Assembly (NCBI RefSeq): GCF_022179805.1
Contig: NZ_BPUO01000009.1
Coordinates: forward strand, 1 to 64,000
Length of the DNA stretch: 64,000 nt
Direction of reading: 5' to 3'
Origin: Cupriavidus pauculus
GTDB lineage: Bacteria; Pseudomonadota; Gammaproteobacteria; Burkholderiales; Burkholderiaceae
Shown here one piece after another: positions 34,879-44,509 of the stretch. The notes beneath the pieces are model-generated. The model was given only the letters and a program-made list of their open reading frames with translations. It ran no database searches and was not told the origin of the DNA. Every line of letters begins with the position of its first letter. Position 1 is the first letter of the stretch. The position numbers and the translations under genes were made by a program.

Positions 34879-37800
34879 ATGTCGAACCCGAACGTTTCTG
34901 GTCGCAACACGGCGCAGCGCTGGCGCCGCACGCTGCGCCACATGGTGCCGGCTGTTCTGCTGGCGGCTGGCCTGTTTCATGCGAGGCTCTCCACCGCACA
35001 GACCGCAGGTCCGTCCGCGGCGTCCGCAAGCGAAGCGCTGCAGGGGTTGTTGGCAGCGCGGCCGGCGATCCTCGCCGGGCAGAGCGCCACGCAACTTCCC
35101 AACGGCCAATGGCTGGTACTGGGCGGTGCCACGGCCAACACGGCGGGAGTGCTCGCGCGGGTGATCGACGGCACCGGAAAGTCCACGGTATTGGCTGCCA
35201 CGCTGCGCACAGCGCGGATGCACCACAGTGCCACGCTGCTGCCGGACGGCACCGTGCTGGTCTTCGGTGGCACCGATGGCAAGGGCAACACACTCGCCGA
35301 TGCCGAACTCTTCTCGACCGGTAGCTTCGGTTCGCTGCCCAGTTCGGGCCTCTTGAGCCGCAGCGGCCACAGCGCCACGGTGCTGACCGATGGACGTGTC
35401 TTGTTTGTTGGCGGCACAGGCGGTTCGGGCGGAGCGTTGCGTACGGTTGAACTCTACGACCCTGCCACGCGACAGGTGGAACGCGTCAACGCCGCGCTGG
35501 ACGATGCGCGCATGCGACATATCGCGACGCTCCTGCCCGACGCCAATGTGCTGCTCTGGGGCGGCGTCGATGGCACCGGCCAGACGTCGGTTGGGGGCAG
35601 TGTGTTCGATGCAGCTGCCCAGCGCTTCCGTCCGGTGGCGATCGATGCCGCGCGCTCGCTGGCGCAATCGCTCAACCCAGGCACGGTGCCCAAACTGGTG
35701 GGCAGCGAACCGACGGACCAGGCCAGGGATGTGCCGGTCGCACAACGGCTGATGGTTCGCTTCAGCCAGCGGATGGCCGTGGCGAGCCTGAATGCCAGCA
35801 CTGTCACGCTGATCGGACCCAGCGGCGCCGTGGCGATCCAGCCCGTGCCGGTCGAAAGCGGTATGTTGCTTTTCGTCACGCCGAAGCAGGAACTGCTGCC
35901 GGGTACCGCGTACACGCTGTTCGTGCAAGGCGCGACGGACCAGTTCGGCCAGGTGCTGCCGCTGACTGCGGTGGGGTTCAAGACGGTGACATTGGGTACG
36001 CAGGCTGCAGCGCCATCCACAGCGCCGGGGATGGCGCGCGCTGTGGTCGCCACGACAGTTGGTGCAACACAGTCGGGCGCAACGTCTGCTGCAGTCACCA
36101 CTACGGCTGCGGGCACCGTTGCCACGCCCAAGATCCCGGCCGTCGTCAGTGCCGCGTTCGCCGCTGCCAATCAAGCGGCTGCTGAAGCCGCCGAAGACAG
36201 CGATGTCTGGGTGCCGGGTCCGGGCAACTTTGGAGGCAAGTGGCGTCGTGGCAATCGCGAAGTCTCGCGGCAGTTCGAGCCTAAAAACAAGCACCTGCGC
36301 AACGTGCTGTATGGCTATCCGGAGTTGATGAAACTGACGCCAGCCGACGTGGCGCAGCGCAAGATCCCTGACGTGACGCCACCTCCGGACGGCGTGACCG
36401 GCGTGGCAGGACAGGTTCTACGCCTCAATGGCCGACCCCTGGTGGGCGCCACGTTGTCGATCGGCTCGCAGCGAGTGGTGACCGACGAGAACGGCGAGTT
36501 CCTGCTGGCCGGCGTGCCAGCGGGCCGCCAGATCCTGGTGATCGACGGCGACACCGCCAGCCAAGGCAATCGCCACTACGGACGTTACGAATATGGCGTA
36601 AAGATCGAGGAAGGCCGCACCACGCAGCTGCCGTTCGTGATCTGGATGTCCCGCCTGAACCCGCGCACCGTCAAGCTGGATTCGCCGACAGCGACCGAGA
36701 CCGTGGTGAGGAATCCGCAGATTCCCGGAATGGAGTTGCGTATCCCCGCAGGGATGGTCATCCGCGACGCCCAGGGCAAGATCGTCACCGAAATCAGCAT
36801 GACGGCAATTCCGGTGAATCAGCCGCCGTTCCCGCTGCCGCACATCGAAGTTCCGGTTTACTTCAGCATCCAGCCAGGCGGCTCCCGCCTGGAAGGCATC
36901 AACGCCAACGCCAAGGGTGCTCAACTCATCTATCCGAACTATCCCAACGCCGCGCCGGGGACGCGCATGACGTTCTGGGACTACGACGCCACCAACCGCG
37001 GCTGGTTCGAGTACGGCCACGGAACGGTCACCGCCGATGGCAAGCAGGTGGTGCCGGACCCGGACGTGCGCATCTACGAATTCACCGGCGCGATGATCAC
37101 CACATTCACGCCGGAAACGCAGGCGCCCAACGCGGGGCCTCCTGTGAACTGCGGATGCGATGCGAAGACGGCCGATCCCGTGGACACCTCCACCGGCTTG
37201 TTCCTCAATCCCGAAACCGATCTGGTGATCCCCGATGTAGTGCCCATCACCATCGGCAGATCATATCGGCAGGCGGATTTGCTCTCGCGTGCATTCGGGA
37301 TCGGCACGAACCTGTCCTATGACATCTTCCTCGTGGGCGGCTACGACTCCGCGCGAGACCAGATCAAGCCGTACACCTACCTGATCTTGCCCGATGGCGG
37401 GCGTGTCTACTTCACCCGCGTCTCGGGTGGTACGGGCTACACCAACGCCGTGTTCCAGAGCATTGCGGCACCGGGCAGCATCTACTACGGTGCCATCGTC
37501 AAATGGGACAACGTCAGCTATCCGGGTGCCAGTTGGAGCATGGTGCTCAAGAACGGCAGCACCTACTACTTCCCCGGCGTGGGCGATGGCGGAGGCAACG
37601 CGCGCACGGCGGCGGTGCTCGGCATCAAGGACCGGCTCGGCAACGTCACGCAACTGGTGCGTACCAATGGCAACCTCACACAGATCATCTCGCCCAACGG
37701 ACGCAACGTCTACCTGACCTACGACACGTCCAATCGCGTCACGCAGATCAAGGACGACCTGCAACGCATCACGAGCTATGCTTACGACACGCAAGGCCGT

Positions 37801-40605
37801 CTGATCAAGGTGACTGATCCGCTTGGCAAGACGCGGCAGTACACGTGGGCTACGCAGACCGTGCCGGCAGCGCACTCCATCGGCGGTATTACTACGAGCC
37901 ACAACCTCCTGACGGTACAGGACAAGAACGGCAACATCGTCGTCACCAACACCTATGACGCCAATGGCCGTGTCGCGACGCAGACGTATCCGGACGGCAG
38001 AACGTTCTCGTTCGCCTACACGCTGCTTTCAGCCAGCCAGACGATCCCGGCGGGGTCGTTCGATTCTGTGGTACAGACCGATGCCACCAACGAGCGAGGC
38101 ACCGTCACGCGCTATGTCTTTAACGAAAAGCAGGCTATCACCAGTATGACGGCGGGGTATGGCACCTCCGTTGCCCAGACCCTGACATACACGTGGAATC
38201 CCACGACCAACCTGCTGGACAGTCTGAAGGACGCACTGGGCAGGACCACTACCTATCAGTACGACAGCCTCGGCAACACGACGCAGGTGACCGTTGCCGC
38301 AGGATCCAGTAGCGCAGCGACTACCAAGACAGTGTGGGACCTGAACTACAGCCGGCCGGCGTCGATCACGGATCCCAACAACAACACGATCACCTTCAGC
38401 TACGACAAGCAAGGAAACCTGATCAGGAGCACTGACGCGCTCAATCACAGCGTGACGTTGACGTATGACGAACAGGGCAGACGAATCAGCATTGCTGATC
38501 CGCTCAACGCGACGACGACCTTTGGCTACAACGGCGCAGACTTGCAGACGGCAATAGATCCGCTGGGTAACGTGATGAGCCAGTACACCGATGCAGTCGG
38601 ACGCCCGATCAGTAGTGTCGATCCTTTGGGTCGCCGCCGCTACCTGGCTTATGACGCTCTGAATCGAGTTACCAGTCTGACCGACCCTAAAGGGGGCGTG
38701 GCTCAGGTCAGCTATGACAGTAACGGCAATGTGCTCACTCAGGTCGATCAGAGCAACAACATCACCAGTTTTTCCTACGATTCACGAGATCGCCTTACAC
38801 GTACGACCGATGCACTGTCGCACGTGACCACGCTGGCCTACGAGCCGGGTGGGCGGGTCAGCCAATCTGTCGACAACAAGGGACAGGCTACCAATCTGAC
38901 CTACGACCCACTGGGTCGGCCGACGCTCATCGGCTTTGGCGCAACCGCCAGCCGCGGCACGCCAGCCAGCACTATTGGATTGACATGGGACGCGGCGAAC
39001 CGATTAACGCAGTTTGTGGACTCCGCAGGCGGCACCATTGCACGAGACTATGACGTGCTTGACCGCCTGATCAGCGAATCCACCCCGCAGGGCAGCGTGA
39101 GCTACACCTACGATGTGGGTGGACGACGCAAGACCATGACCGTGGCTGGCCAGCCGACATTGAGTTACACGTGGGATGCGGCGAACCGTCTGGTACAGAT
39201 CCAGCAGGCGGCGGGCAGTACGAATGGCAGCGCGATCCAGACCATCGCCTTTAGCTACGATGCGGCCGACCGGCGGACCCAGACGACCTATGCCAACGGA
39301 ATTGTTGCGAGCTATGCCTATGACTTGGCGAGCCAGCTGGCAAGCATTACCTACAAGAAGGCCGATGGTTCGTTGATTGGAGATCTGACCTACGCGTACG
39401 ACGCCAACGGTCAGCGCACCATCATGGGCGGTAGCTTGTCCCGGGTCGATCCAGGCACGCCTGTCAGCAACACGCAATTCAACGCCAACAATCAGTTGGT
39501 CAAATGGAATTCGCAGACGCTGACTTACGATGCAAATGGAAACCTGATCAGCGACGGTACCAACACGTATACCTGGGACGAACGCAACCAGCTGCGGGGC
39601 ATCAGCGGCGCCCTTACGGCGAGCTTCCAGTACGACGCGGTGGGCCGCCGCACGGCCAAGACAATCGGTAGTAAATCCACCGGGTACCTGTACGACGGTG
39701 TGAACTTCGTGCAGGAGAAAGATGGTGGTGGAGCTGCCGCAAATCTGATCAATGGGCCGCGAATCGATGAGGTCTATATGCGTCAGAGCAGTGCAGGCAA
39801 CCACAGCATGCTTCCGGACGCGATGGGAAGCATCCTGATGTCCGCAGACTCCACGCAGGCTATCGTCACCAACTACACCTATGACGCTTACGGTGTGACT
39901 ACGCAGACGGGGACGAATGACAACAGCCAGCAATACACCGGGAGGGAGAACGATCAAACAGGGCTGTACTTCTATCGGGCGCGGTACTACAGCCCGCAGT
40001 TGGGGAGATTTATCTCAGCCGACTCTATCGGATGGGGCAGCGGGCAGACGAACAACTACGCGTACGTGGGAGGTAATCCACTAAGCTATGCAGATCCGGA
40101 TGGTCATATTCCCCTTCCAGTTGTCACTGGCATAATTGGGGCGGGTGTGGGCGCCATAGGAAATATTCTGGGTCAATTGGCGGTCAGCAAGTGCAAGCCA
40201 TTCAACTTCACAGACCTTGCAGTTGCGATTGGTGGTGGGTTTGTCGCAGGAGCCGTTGGCCCGTACATACCGGGTGGCGCAATGGGAGCGGCGGCATGGG
40301 GCGGTGTGTCCAATGTCGGACAGTATGCAGTCGGTTCTTACGTCAAGGGGGAGAGCATCACACTCTCGGGTATCGCCGTCAATGCAGCAACAGGCGTGGC
40401 AGGGGGTGCCGTGGGTGGTGCCGTTGCTCGTGGCTCACCTTGGCCTTCTGGCGGCACTGCTGCTTCAAGGGATATGATTGACTCAAGCAACAATGCTATG
40501 GATGTCAGACTCAATACGGGTTTGAGCGGTCTGCTACGTAATCTCGGTGGCGGAGTGGTAGGTAACGCCCCGGTTGGCGATATTTGTGAATGCATGGCGC
40601 AATGA
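34879..40605 (+). CDS. RHS/YD-repeat exported protein with kelch and Ig-like N-terminal domains; probable polymorphic toxin
   Basis: About 1908 residues from ATG 34879 (GAAGAG upstream; 34861 and 34843 are alternatives). A signal peptide (HMVPAVLLAAGLFHARLSTA) is followed by kelch-like repeats (about 55-260: MHHSATLLPDGTVLVFGGTD), a Big_5/SbsA Ig-like domain (about 271-365: SEPTDQARDVPVAQRLMVRF), an Ala/Thr linker, a carboxypeptidase-regulatory-like domain (about 507-590) and a DUF6531-type segment (DPVDTSTGLFLNPETDLVIP). Then come many YD repeats and the RHS core DQTGLYFYRARYYSPQLGRF ... NPLSYADPDGH ending near residue 1745. The last 165 or so residues are variable and Gly/Ala-rich. A secreted RHS shell with a C-terminal toxin is the best reading. 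It follows the giant gene by 62 bp. Confidence 0.88.
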   Translation: MSNPNVSGRNTAQRWRRTLRHMVPAVLLAAGLFHARLSTAQTAGPSAASASEALQGLLAARPAILAGQSATQLPNGQWLVLGGATANTAGVLARVIDGTGKSTVLAATLRTARMHHSATLLPDGTVLVFGGTDGKGNTLADAELFSTGSFGSLPSSGLLSRSGHSATVLTDGRVLFVGGTGGSGGALRTVELYDPATRQVERVNAALDDARMRHIATLLPDANVLLWGGVDGTGQTSVGGSVFDAAAQRFRPVAIDAARSLAQSLNPGTVPKLVGSEPTDQARDVPVAQRLMVRFSQRMAVASLNASTVTLIGPSGAVAIQPVPVESGMLLFVTPKQELLPGTAYTLFVQGATDQFGQVLPLTAVGFKTVTLGTQAAAPSTAPGMARAVVATTVGATQSGATSAAVTTTAAGTVATPKIPAVVSAAFAAANQAAAEAAEDSDVWVPGPGNFGGKWRRGNREVSRQFEPKNKHLRNVLYGYPELMKLTPADVAQRKIPDVTPPPDGVTGVAGQVLRLNGRPLVGATLSIGSQRVVTDENGEFLLAGVPAGRQILVIDGDTASQGNRHYGRYEYGVKIEEGRTTQLPFVIWMSRLNPRTVKLDSPTATETVVRNPQIPGMELRIPAGMVIRDAQGKIVTEISMTAIPVNQPPFPLPHIEVPVYFSIQPGGSRLEGINANAKGAQLIYPNYPNAAPGTRMTFWDYDATNRGWFEYGHGTVTADGKQVVPDPDVRIYEFTGAMITTFTPETQAPNAGPPVNCGCDAKTADPVDTSTGLFLNPETDLVIPDVVPITIGRSYRQADLLSRAFGIGTNLSYDIFLVGGYDSARDQIKPYTYLILPDGGRVYFTRVSGGTGYTNAVFQSIAAPGSIYYGAIVKWDNVSYPGASWSMVLKNGSTYYFPGVGDGGGNARTAAVLGIKDRLGNVTQLVRTNGNLTQIISPNGRNVYLTYDTSNRVTQIKDDLQRITSYAYDTQGRLIKVTDPLGKTRQYTWATQTVPAAHSIGGITTSHNLLTVQDKNGNIVVTNTYDANGRVATQTYPDGRTFSFAYTLLSASQTIPAGSFDSVVQTDATNERGTVTRYVFNEKQAITSMTAGYGTSVAQTLTYTWNPTTNLLDSLKDALGRTTTYQYDSLGNTTQVTVAAGSSSAATTKTVWDLNYSRPASITDPNNNTITFSYDKQGNLIRSTDALNHSVTLTYDEQGRRISIADPLNATTTFGYNGADLQTAIDPLGNVMSQYTDAVGRPISSVDPLGRRRYLAYDALNRVTSLTDPKGGVAQVSYDSNGNVLTQVDQSNNITSFSYDSRDRLTRTTDALSHVTTLAYEPGGRVSQSVDNKGQATNLTYDPLGRPTLIGFGATASRGTPASTIGLTWDAANRLTQFVDSAGGTIARDYDVLDRLISESTPQGSVSYTYDVGGRRKTMTVAGQPTLSYTWDAANRLVQIQQAAGSTNGSAIQTIAFSYDAADRRTQTTYANGIVASYAYDLASQLASITYKKADGSLIGDLTYAYDANGQRTIMGGSLSRVDPGTPVSNTQFNANNQLVKWNSQTLTYDANGNLISDGTNTYTWDERNQLRGISGALTASFQYDAVGRRTAKTIGSKSTGYLYDGVNFVQEKDGGGAAANLINGPRIDEVYMRQSSAGNHSMLPDAMGSILMSADSTQAIVTNYTYDAYGVTTQTGTNDNSQQYTGRENDQTGLYFYRARYYSPQLGRFISADSIGWGSGQTNNYAYVGGNPLSYADPDGHIPLPVVTGIIGAGVGAIGNILGQLAVSKCKPFNFTDLAVAIGGGFVAGAVGPYIPGGAMGAAAWGGVSNVGQYAVGSYVKGESITLSGIAVNAATGVAGGAVGGAVARGSPWPSGGTAASRDMIDSSNNAMDVRLNTGLSGLLRNLGGGVVGNAPVGDICECMAQ
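40104..40602 (+). other. Variable C-terminal domain of the RHS protein (candidate toxin tip)
   Basis: This part follows the conserved PDGH end of the RHS core. It has glycine-zipper-like hydrophobic stretches (VVTGIIGAGVGAIGNILG; GIAVNAATGVAGGAVGGAVA), compatible with membrane insertion, and ends in DICECMAQ. No nuclease, deaminase or NAD-hydrolase motif was seen. Base composition drops relative to the rest of the gene, as expected for exchangeable toxin tips. Confidence 0.5.
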
Positions 40606-41078
40606 ACACGACTTCTGGTAACGATAAGTCCTCTCCCGTGTATGTGCGTGCTTGGCTCAGGTTGTTCATGTACGGTCTATGCCTGTTTGCGATCGCGCTG
40701 ATGATCTGGATCGTGCTTGGGCAAGCGAGAGTGCCAAATGGCAACGTGCTACTCGCGGCAATCACTAGCGGCATGATCATCCTTTGCTTTGTGTGGCTGC
40801 TCGGACGACTCTATTCGCTCTGCTCCATTGTGCTGGGTGAGGATGGGGTGCGTCAGTCATTCGTCCTGCACAATGGAAAGTTTCGTGAGCATGTGCATCT
40901 CGACTGGGATCAAATACAACGCGCGTCGTTCCATAAGAGTTCGTACTTTTTTTATGGCGAGAATGGTGTAAGGCTCGAACTAAACACAACGTTGTTTAAC
41001 GATGCCGCGGCAACGATTCAAGCCGTGCGGAGGCATCTTCCCAAGCGGCTGCTTTCGCAGATCGACTCAGGCCTCTAG
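40602..41078 (+). CDS. Small membrane protein, candidate immunity protein of the RHS toxin
   Basis: 158 residues. ATG 40602 lies inside the RHS stop codon (ATGA), so it is translationally coupled. Two N-terminal transmembrane helices are visible (FMYGLCLFAIALMIWIVLGQ and LLAAITSGMIILCFVWLLG), followed by a soluble domain (IVLGEDGVRQSFVLHNGK ... IQRASFHKSSYFFYGENGVR) that resembles the small PH-like domains of bacterial membrane proteins. A lower-GC gene immediately behind an RHS C-terminus is the classic place for an immunity gene, and a membrane location would suit a membrane-acting toxin. This is inference from context. Confidence 0.6.
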   Translation: MNTTSGNDKSSPVYVRAWLRLFMYGLCLFAIALMIWIVLGQARVPNGNVLLAAITSGMIILCFVWLLGRLYSLCSIVLGEDGVRQSFVLHNGKFREHVHLDWDQIQRASFHKSSYFFYGENGVRLELNTTLFNDAAATIQAVRRHLPKRLLSQIDSGL

Positions 41079-41978
41079 AGGCCGCCGTCGTAGTGCTTCG
41101 GAATTTTGATGACGAAGATCGCTTCCGCAAGACCGTGCAGGCTGAAGCGCATCGACAGGGTACAAATCCGTGGATCCGAAATTAGGGAGCCGGCTTACCG
41201 GAAGGCTTTGGACAGCGGTCTACCATTGTTCGGCGGTTGATAGGACAGGAAATCACCACGTTTGACCACGAAAGGCATGTCACCAGGCGTGCCGTTCGTG
41301 GTTTTTGGAAGGAACATGTTCCTTCCTGCAGGCTGGCTGTCCCCTATCGCGCGTAGGCAAGTCGCAGCGTGGCGCCAGCGCACCGGCATCGTCGACGAGG
41401 CGGTTGATGGTTTGGGCCGGGGACTTCTCCCCCAAAGCCTCACCTGACGCCGACCACGCACAGGCCACGCGACGGGCTGCCTTCTCGCCGGGATGCGGGG
41501 GCGGCGCCGGCAGATCGATTGCCGTGGCTCGCTGCGCGCGAGTCAGCGCAGGGAATGGATCGATGCCAGAGAAATGCGCTAGCTCGGCAATGCTGATCGT
41601 GCTGTACGCCATGGTCTCAGTGCGGGCTCTGACTGCAGACCTCAAGGATTGCATGCACAATGACAAGCCTCGGCAGCCGAGGCAGCGGTTTTCATCCCCT
41701 CGCGGCTGGGAGATGCTATCCGACCAAGAATGCACTGAGAGGATGGCACCGAGAGTTCGAGCAGCATCGAGATCTGCCCGTCGGCCACTCTTTCTTTGCT
41801 ACTCAGGGCTCGACTCCGTCGCTGCCGATGGACGCTGTCCGACCCTTCTGCGACGGACAAAATTTCCACTCAGCCGTCAGAAAACAGTAGGTTACCGGCC
41901 GCTTGGCACCAAAGTCATAAATACTCGCCACGCCGCAACAAGTACCGCCCCCACCGGCGTGTAATCCGCCGTGCCTGT
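41079..41978. other. 900-bp stretch without an intact gene
   Basis: It holds fragments only. On the minus strand, a frame from about 41613 reads MAYSTISIAELAHFSGIDPF and continues for some 90 codons, then shifts frame near 41320 into FLPKTTNGTPGDMPFVVKRG, suggesting a decayed unknown gene. A 7-bp perfect hairpin with a CAG loop lies at 41667-41683, followed by AGCGGTTTT. The IS3-type relic is listed separately. Confidence 0.45.
41700..41800 (+). mobile_element. IS3-type transposase OrfA remnant
   Basis: The plus-strand reading YPTKNALRGWHREFEQHRDL followed by PVG resembles the N-terminal HTH region of a group of IS3-family OrfA proteins (pattern YP-x-KNAL-x-GWHREYE). It is short, lacks a start and soon degenerates. 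Assigned by eye. Confidence 0.4.
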
Positions 41979-42401
41979 TCATTGGCCTGTTCCTTCGAAC
42001 GCGAAAGGTTCATTTGGCGACAAGGACCAAGCCACCAACTTCCTGCCCATTTCGTTAAGTGACGCGGCCTCTGTTGGAACCGTAAACTTTGCCGACGCCG
42101 AAGTGATGGAATTGCCCCGCGATTCCGCTTTGAATTCAACTGCACAATGGCCTACGCCATCGTAGACAAATGCGCGAACGAGCAGGTGTTCGGCGTAGCT
42201 TGGGTCAGCAGAACCCAGCTCGAGAATAACTTCATGAGCGACGGAGTTCGGGAAGTCTACTAGCGCTTGACCGAACTGCGAGATTGTCTCTGGATAGCAC
42301 CAGGCTTCGCCCCACCATTTGTGTCCATTGCCCTCCAATGAGACGCGCACCTCCATGAGGGTATCGTCGTCCGTCCTTAGTAGCGCGATGTGTAGTTGCA
42401 T
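41979..42401 (-). CDS. Protein of unknown function (about 140 aa)
   Basis: Not recognised. Starting at ATG 42401, the protein opens MQLHIALLRTDDDTLMEVRV and reads as a compact beta-rich cytoplasmic protein (GHKWWGEAWCYPETISQFGQ; HEVILELGSADPSYAEHLLV), ending in a short Ala/Ser-rich tail. There is no membrane segment. The ribosome-binding site is weak. Size, composition and position downstream of an RHS gene would suit an orphan immunity protein, but nothing proves it. Confidence 0.5.
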   Translation of the reverse strand: MQLHIALLRTDDDTLMEVRVSLEGNGHKWWGEAWCYPETISQFGQALVDFPNSVAHEVILELGSADPSYAEHLLVRAFVYDGVGHCAVEFKAESRGNSITSASAKFTVPTEAASLNEMGRKLVAWSLSPNEPFAFEGTGQ

Positions 42402-42790
42402 CCGAAGCGGCCTAACTCGTTGGTGTACGGCAGAATTGTCGGCCCATCTTGCCGACTTCGCTACATATCCTATCAAGAATATCGAGTGCCTATTGCCAAC
42501 TCAGCCGAGTAAAGCCCAGCGCCTGCCTATTCCGCGGGCCGCGTCGCACGCGCGCGCGGGTGGCTGCTGCGCTAATGTCGTCGAGTGAGCGCTCTCGGGC
42601 GACCTCTACTCTCAACTCATCTTGTCTCGCACATGGTGCCAAGGGGCAATCGCCGATTCGGTGGCCCCGCCATCTCTGGCTACAATCTGACATATTGCAG
42701 CCAAACTGATTGTTCAGTTGGTGGCAACAGAAGCGAGCATGTGGATGTCGCTATCAAGCGATGCAGGCTTTTGTATCATGAGGAGAAAGC
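42402..42790. other. 389-bp gap between two small unknown genes
   Basis: Divergent spacer between 41979-42401 (leftward) and 42791 (rightward). Short overlapping frames on both strands show no conserved motif. An AGGAGA ribosome-binding site sits at 42781-42786. No clear promoter or hairpin was recognised. Confidence 0.4.
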
Positions 42791-43138
42791 GTGGTGAACA
42801 AGTTCGAGCTTTGGGAGTTCTTTAACGAAGAAGGAAATTCCTATTCCGTTGAGTTGTGCGAAGCGGGAAAATCTGTGAACCTGGATCCTCCGGAATGGAA
42901 AAAGCCCCGCTCGTTAAAAGTATTCGAGGCCAGAGATGCGGATGAGGCTACGAAAATGCGCAATGACTACATGCAGCGTGGACGATCCTATAGGGACAAT
43001 GACAATTCCTTGAGTGCAAGGAGTAGAGAGTCAGCGTCGCTTGATAACGACACAACGGACGTTCGCCGACCAAAGTGCAATGGCCGAGGCTGGCCGGTCT
43101 CTGCCGTCCGCCCACGCCAGGACCGCGGCTGTCTCTGA
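42791..43138 (+). CDS. Small protein of unknown function (115 aa)
   Basis: Not recognised. GTG 42791 has AGGAGA 4-5 bases upstream. The first 75 residues look like a real small acidic/polar protein (NKFELWEFFNEEGNSYSVEL; KVFEARDADEATKMRNDYMQ). The last 35 residues become Arg/Ser-rich and out of character (RPKCNGRGWPVSAVRPRQDR), as if a frameshift or junction replaced the original C-terminus. It lies in the lower-GC debris region behind the RHS genes. Confidence 0.5.
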   Translation: MVNKFELWEFFNEEGNSYSVELCEAGKSVNLDPPEWKKPRSLKVFEARDADEATKMRNDYMQRGRSYRDNDNSLSARSRESASLDNDTTDVRRPKCNGRGWPVSAVRPRQDRGCL

Positions 43139-43813
43139 TCGACGGACTCGGGCGATGGGCGCCGGGTCTGACCGTTGCCGAGTTTTCTGGGCACTGGATC
43201 TGATGCCAACTCTGCCACTTCAGGCCAGCACCACCGCCCTACAGATCCCCATCAACGCTGCACCGCAAAAAACACGCCTGGCGAGCATGTAACCTAGATT
43301 CGGTTCGTGCAATTTTCGGCCGCACCCCCGCCGGGTGTATTTGCATCGTTACCAATTGAGCGAAGTCGAAAAGACCCAACTGAATAAGCGATAGGATTGG
43401 GCCACTGCATGACGTCATGCAACACAACTGAAGCGTAGCGTGCGTCGCAATCATTGGTTGCAGCGATAGACGATACGAGTTACGATTTTTGCCAACAACT
43501 AACCCGCGATATCGGTGTGGCTTGACCACCTGGTGCGCGGGGAAAAAGCCGGCGCAAGCCGGTTTTTTCGTTTCTGGAAACGGGAATCACACAAGGCTGT
43601 GTGTGGAAAGAGGCGAGCAGCGCGGGTGTTGCTGCTCGCCTATAAAAAGCGCTGTAGCGGGGTGTGCTCAGCGAGAGTCCTTACTAACGTCGTGCAACTG
43701 CGCGACTTGATGCCGGCGGGGCCGTCCGTAGTGCAGACTTTGTGTGAGTTTGATGGGCGTCAAGTTGTTGACCGCCTCGCTCCACCTTTTTGGGGCGAAT
43801 CTCGGAGTCGGTA
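43139..43813. other. 675-bp stretch without a convincing gene
   Basis: Contains one clear intrinsic terminator (listed separately) that is not preceded by an evident protein gene. Several short frames overlap each other in both strands and show no family resemblance. A small RNA ending at the terminator is possible. Confidence 0.4.
43543..43568 (+). terminator. Intrinsic terminator with no obvious upstream gene
   Basis: AAAAAGCCGGC, loop GCAA, then GCCGG and six T residues: a compact GC stem extended by A-T pairs and a T tract. It works best on the plus strand and, through the A run, could also act on the minus strand. Confidence 0.75.
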
Positions 43814-44119
43814 TCAGGAATCCAGGCAACTAGCCATGCGGATTGCGTTGTCTTCCAGTTGCGATTTCCGTGTCTGATAATCCGCCGGCCTGCGTTGGGC
43901 ACCACAGTCGGCAACGTCGCGATTGAAGTCGCCGTCGTCTCTGACTTCAGTCGACGGTGGGGGTGCCAAGCGAATGTAGACGGCGCGCGAAGCAATCGCC
44001 GCCAGGACAATCAGCGTGATGGCGAAAAGCATTTGGGCGAAGAGCTTGGTCCAGTTCCGCACGGCCTTCAGTTCTGAGAGATGCTGCGACAAAGGATACT
44101 CAAACTGCGATGCGGGCAT
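43814..44119 (-). CDS. Small single-pass membrane protein (unknown function)
   Basis: About 101 residues from ATG 44119. One transmembrane helix (LFAQMLFAITLIVLAAIA) follows a 30-residue cytoplasmic N-terminus (MPASQFEYPLSQHLSELKAV); the remaining 50 residues are polar, with two cysteines. The family was not recognised. It is the third and last gene in a same-strand series behind the SOS box at 44778, after gaps of 46 and 41 bp. Confidence 0.5.
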   Translation of the reverse strand: MPASQFEYPLSQHLSELKAVRNWTKLFAQMLFAITLIVLAAIASRAVYIRLAPPPSTEVRDDGDFNRDVADCGAQRRPADYQTRKSQLEDNAIRMASCLDS

Positions 44120-44160
44120 GTTGCGCCGACGACACATGCTCTCGGCCGCTCAGGCTAGCA

Positions 44161-44463
44161 TCAGAGCGAATCGTCGCTGCTAACCGGCTCTGCGCGGTAC
44201 ACCGACCAGAAGTAGTGGGAGTGCCGGTGGTGTCTGGCCTGCTTTCTCTTAGCGAAGAAGCGCACACGGCCAGCTGGGCCGGCATCTAGCTCGATTTCCA
44301 AATGCTCATCTGTCGCCGCGCCGGCAGGGGGAAGTCGATTCGTCGCTTCAGCAACGTACTGAGCCTGGATGCGCCCGAGTATCCCGTTTGCTCCAGTGGC
44401 CGCTGGTTGTCCCGATACTCCTTCGGGCAGATGGCACTTCGCGGCCAGGCGGCTGTTTCCCAT
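44161..44463 (-). CDS. Small protein of unknown function (100 aa)
   Basis: ATG 44463 has GAGGA at 8-base spacing, so this start is better than the longer open frame. The protein begins MGNSRLAAKCHLPEGVSG, has a central IQAQYVAEATNRLPPAGAAT and a C-terminal basic, His-rich segment (FFAKRKQARHHRHSHYFWSV) that may bind nucleic acid. The family was not recognised. It lies between the zinc-ribbon gene and the small membrane protein gene, likely co-transcribed from the LexA-controlled promoter. Confidence 0.55.
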   Translation of the reverse strand: MGNSRLAAKCHLPEGVSGQPAATGANGILGRIQAQYVAEATNRLPPAGAATDEHLEIELDAGPAGRVRFFAKRKQARHHRHSHYFWSVYRAEPVSSDDSL

Positions 44464-44509
44464 GATGCGATTCCTCACCCCGCAATAGATGCTATTGAAG
44501 GCTCGATGT

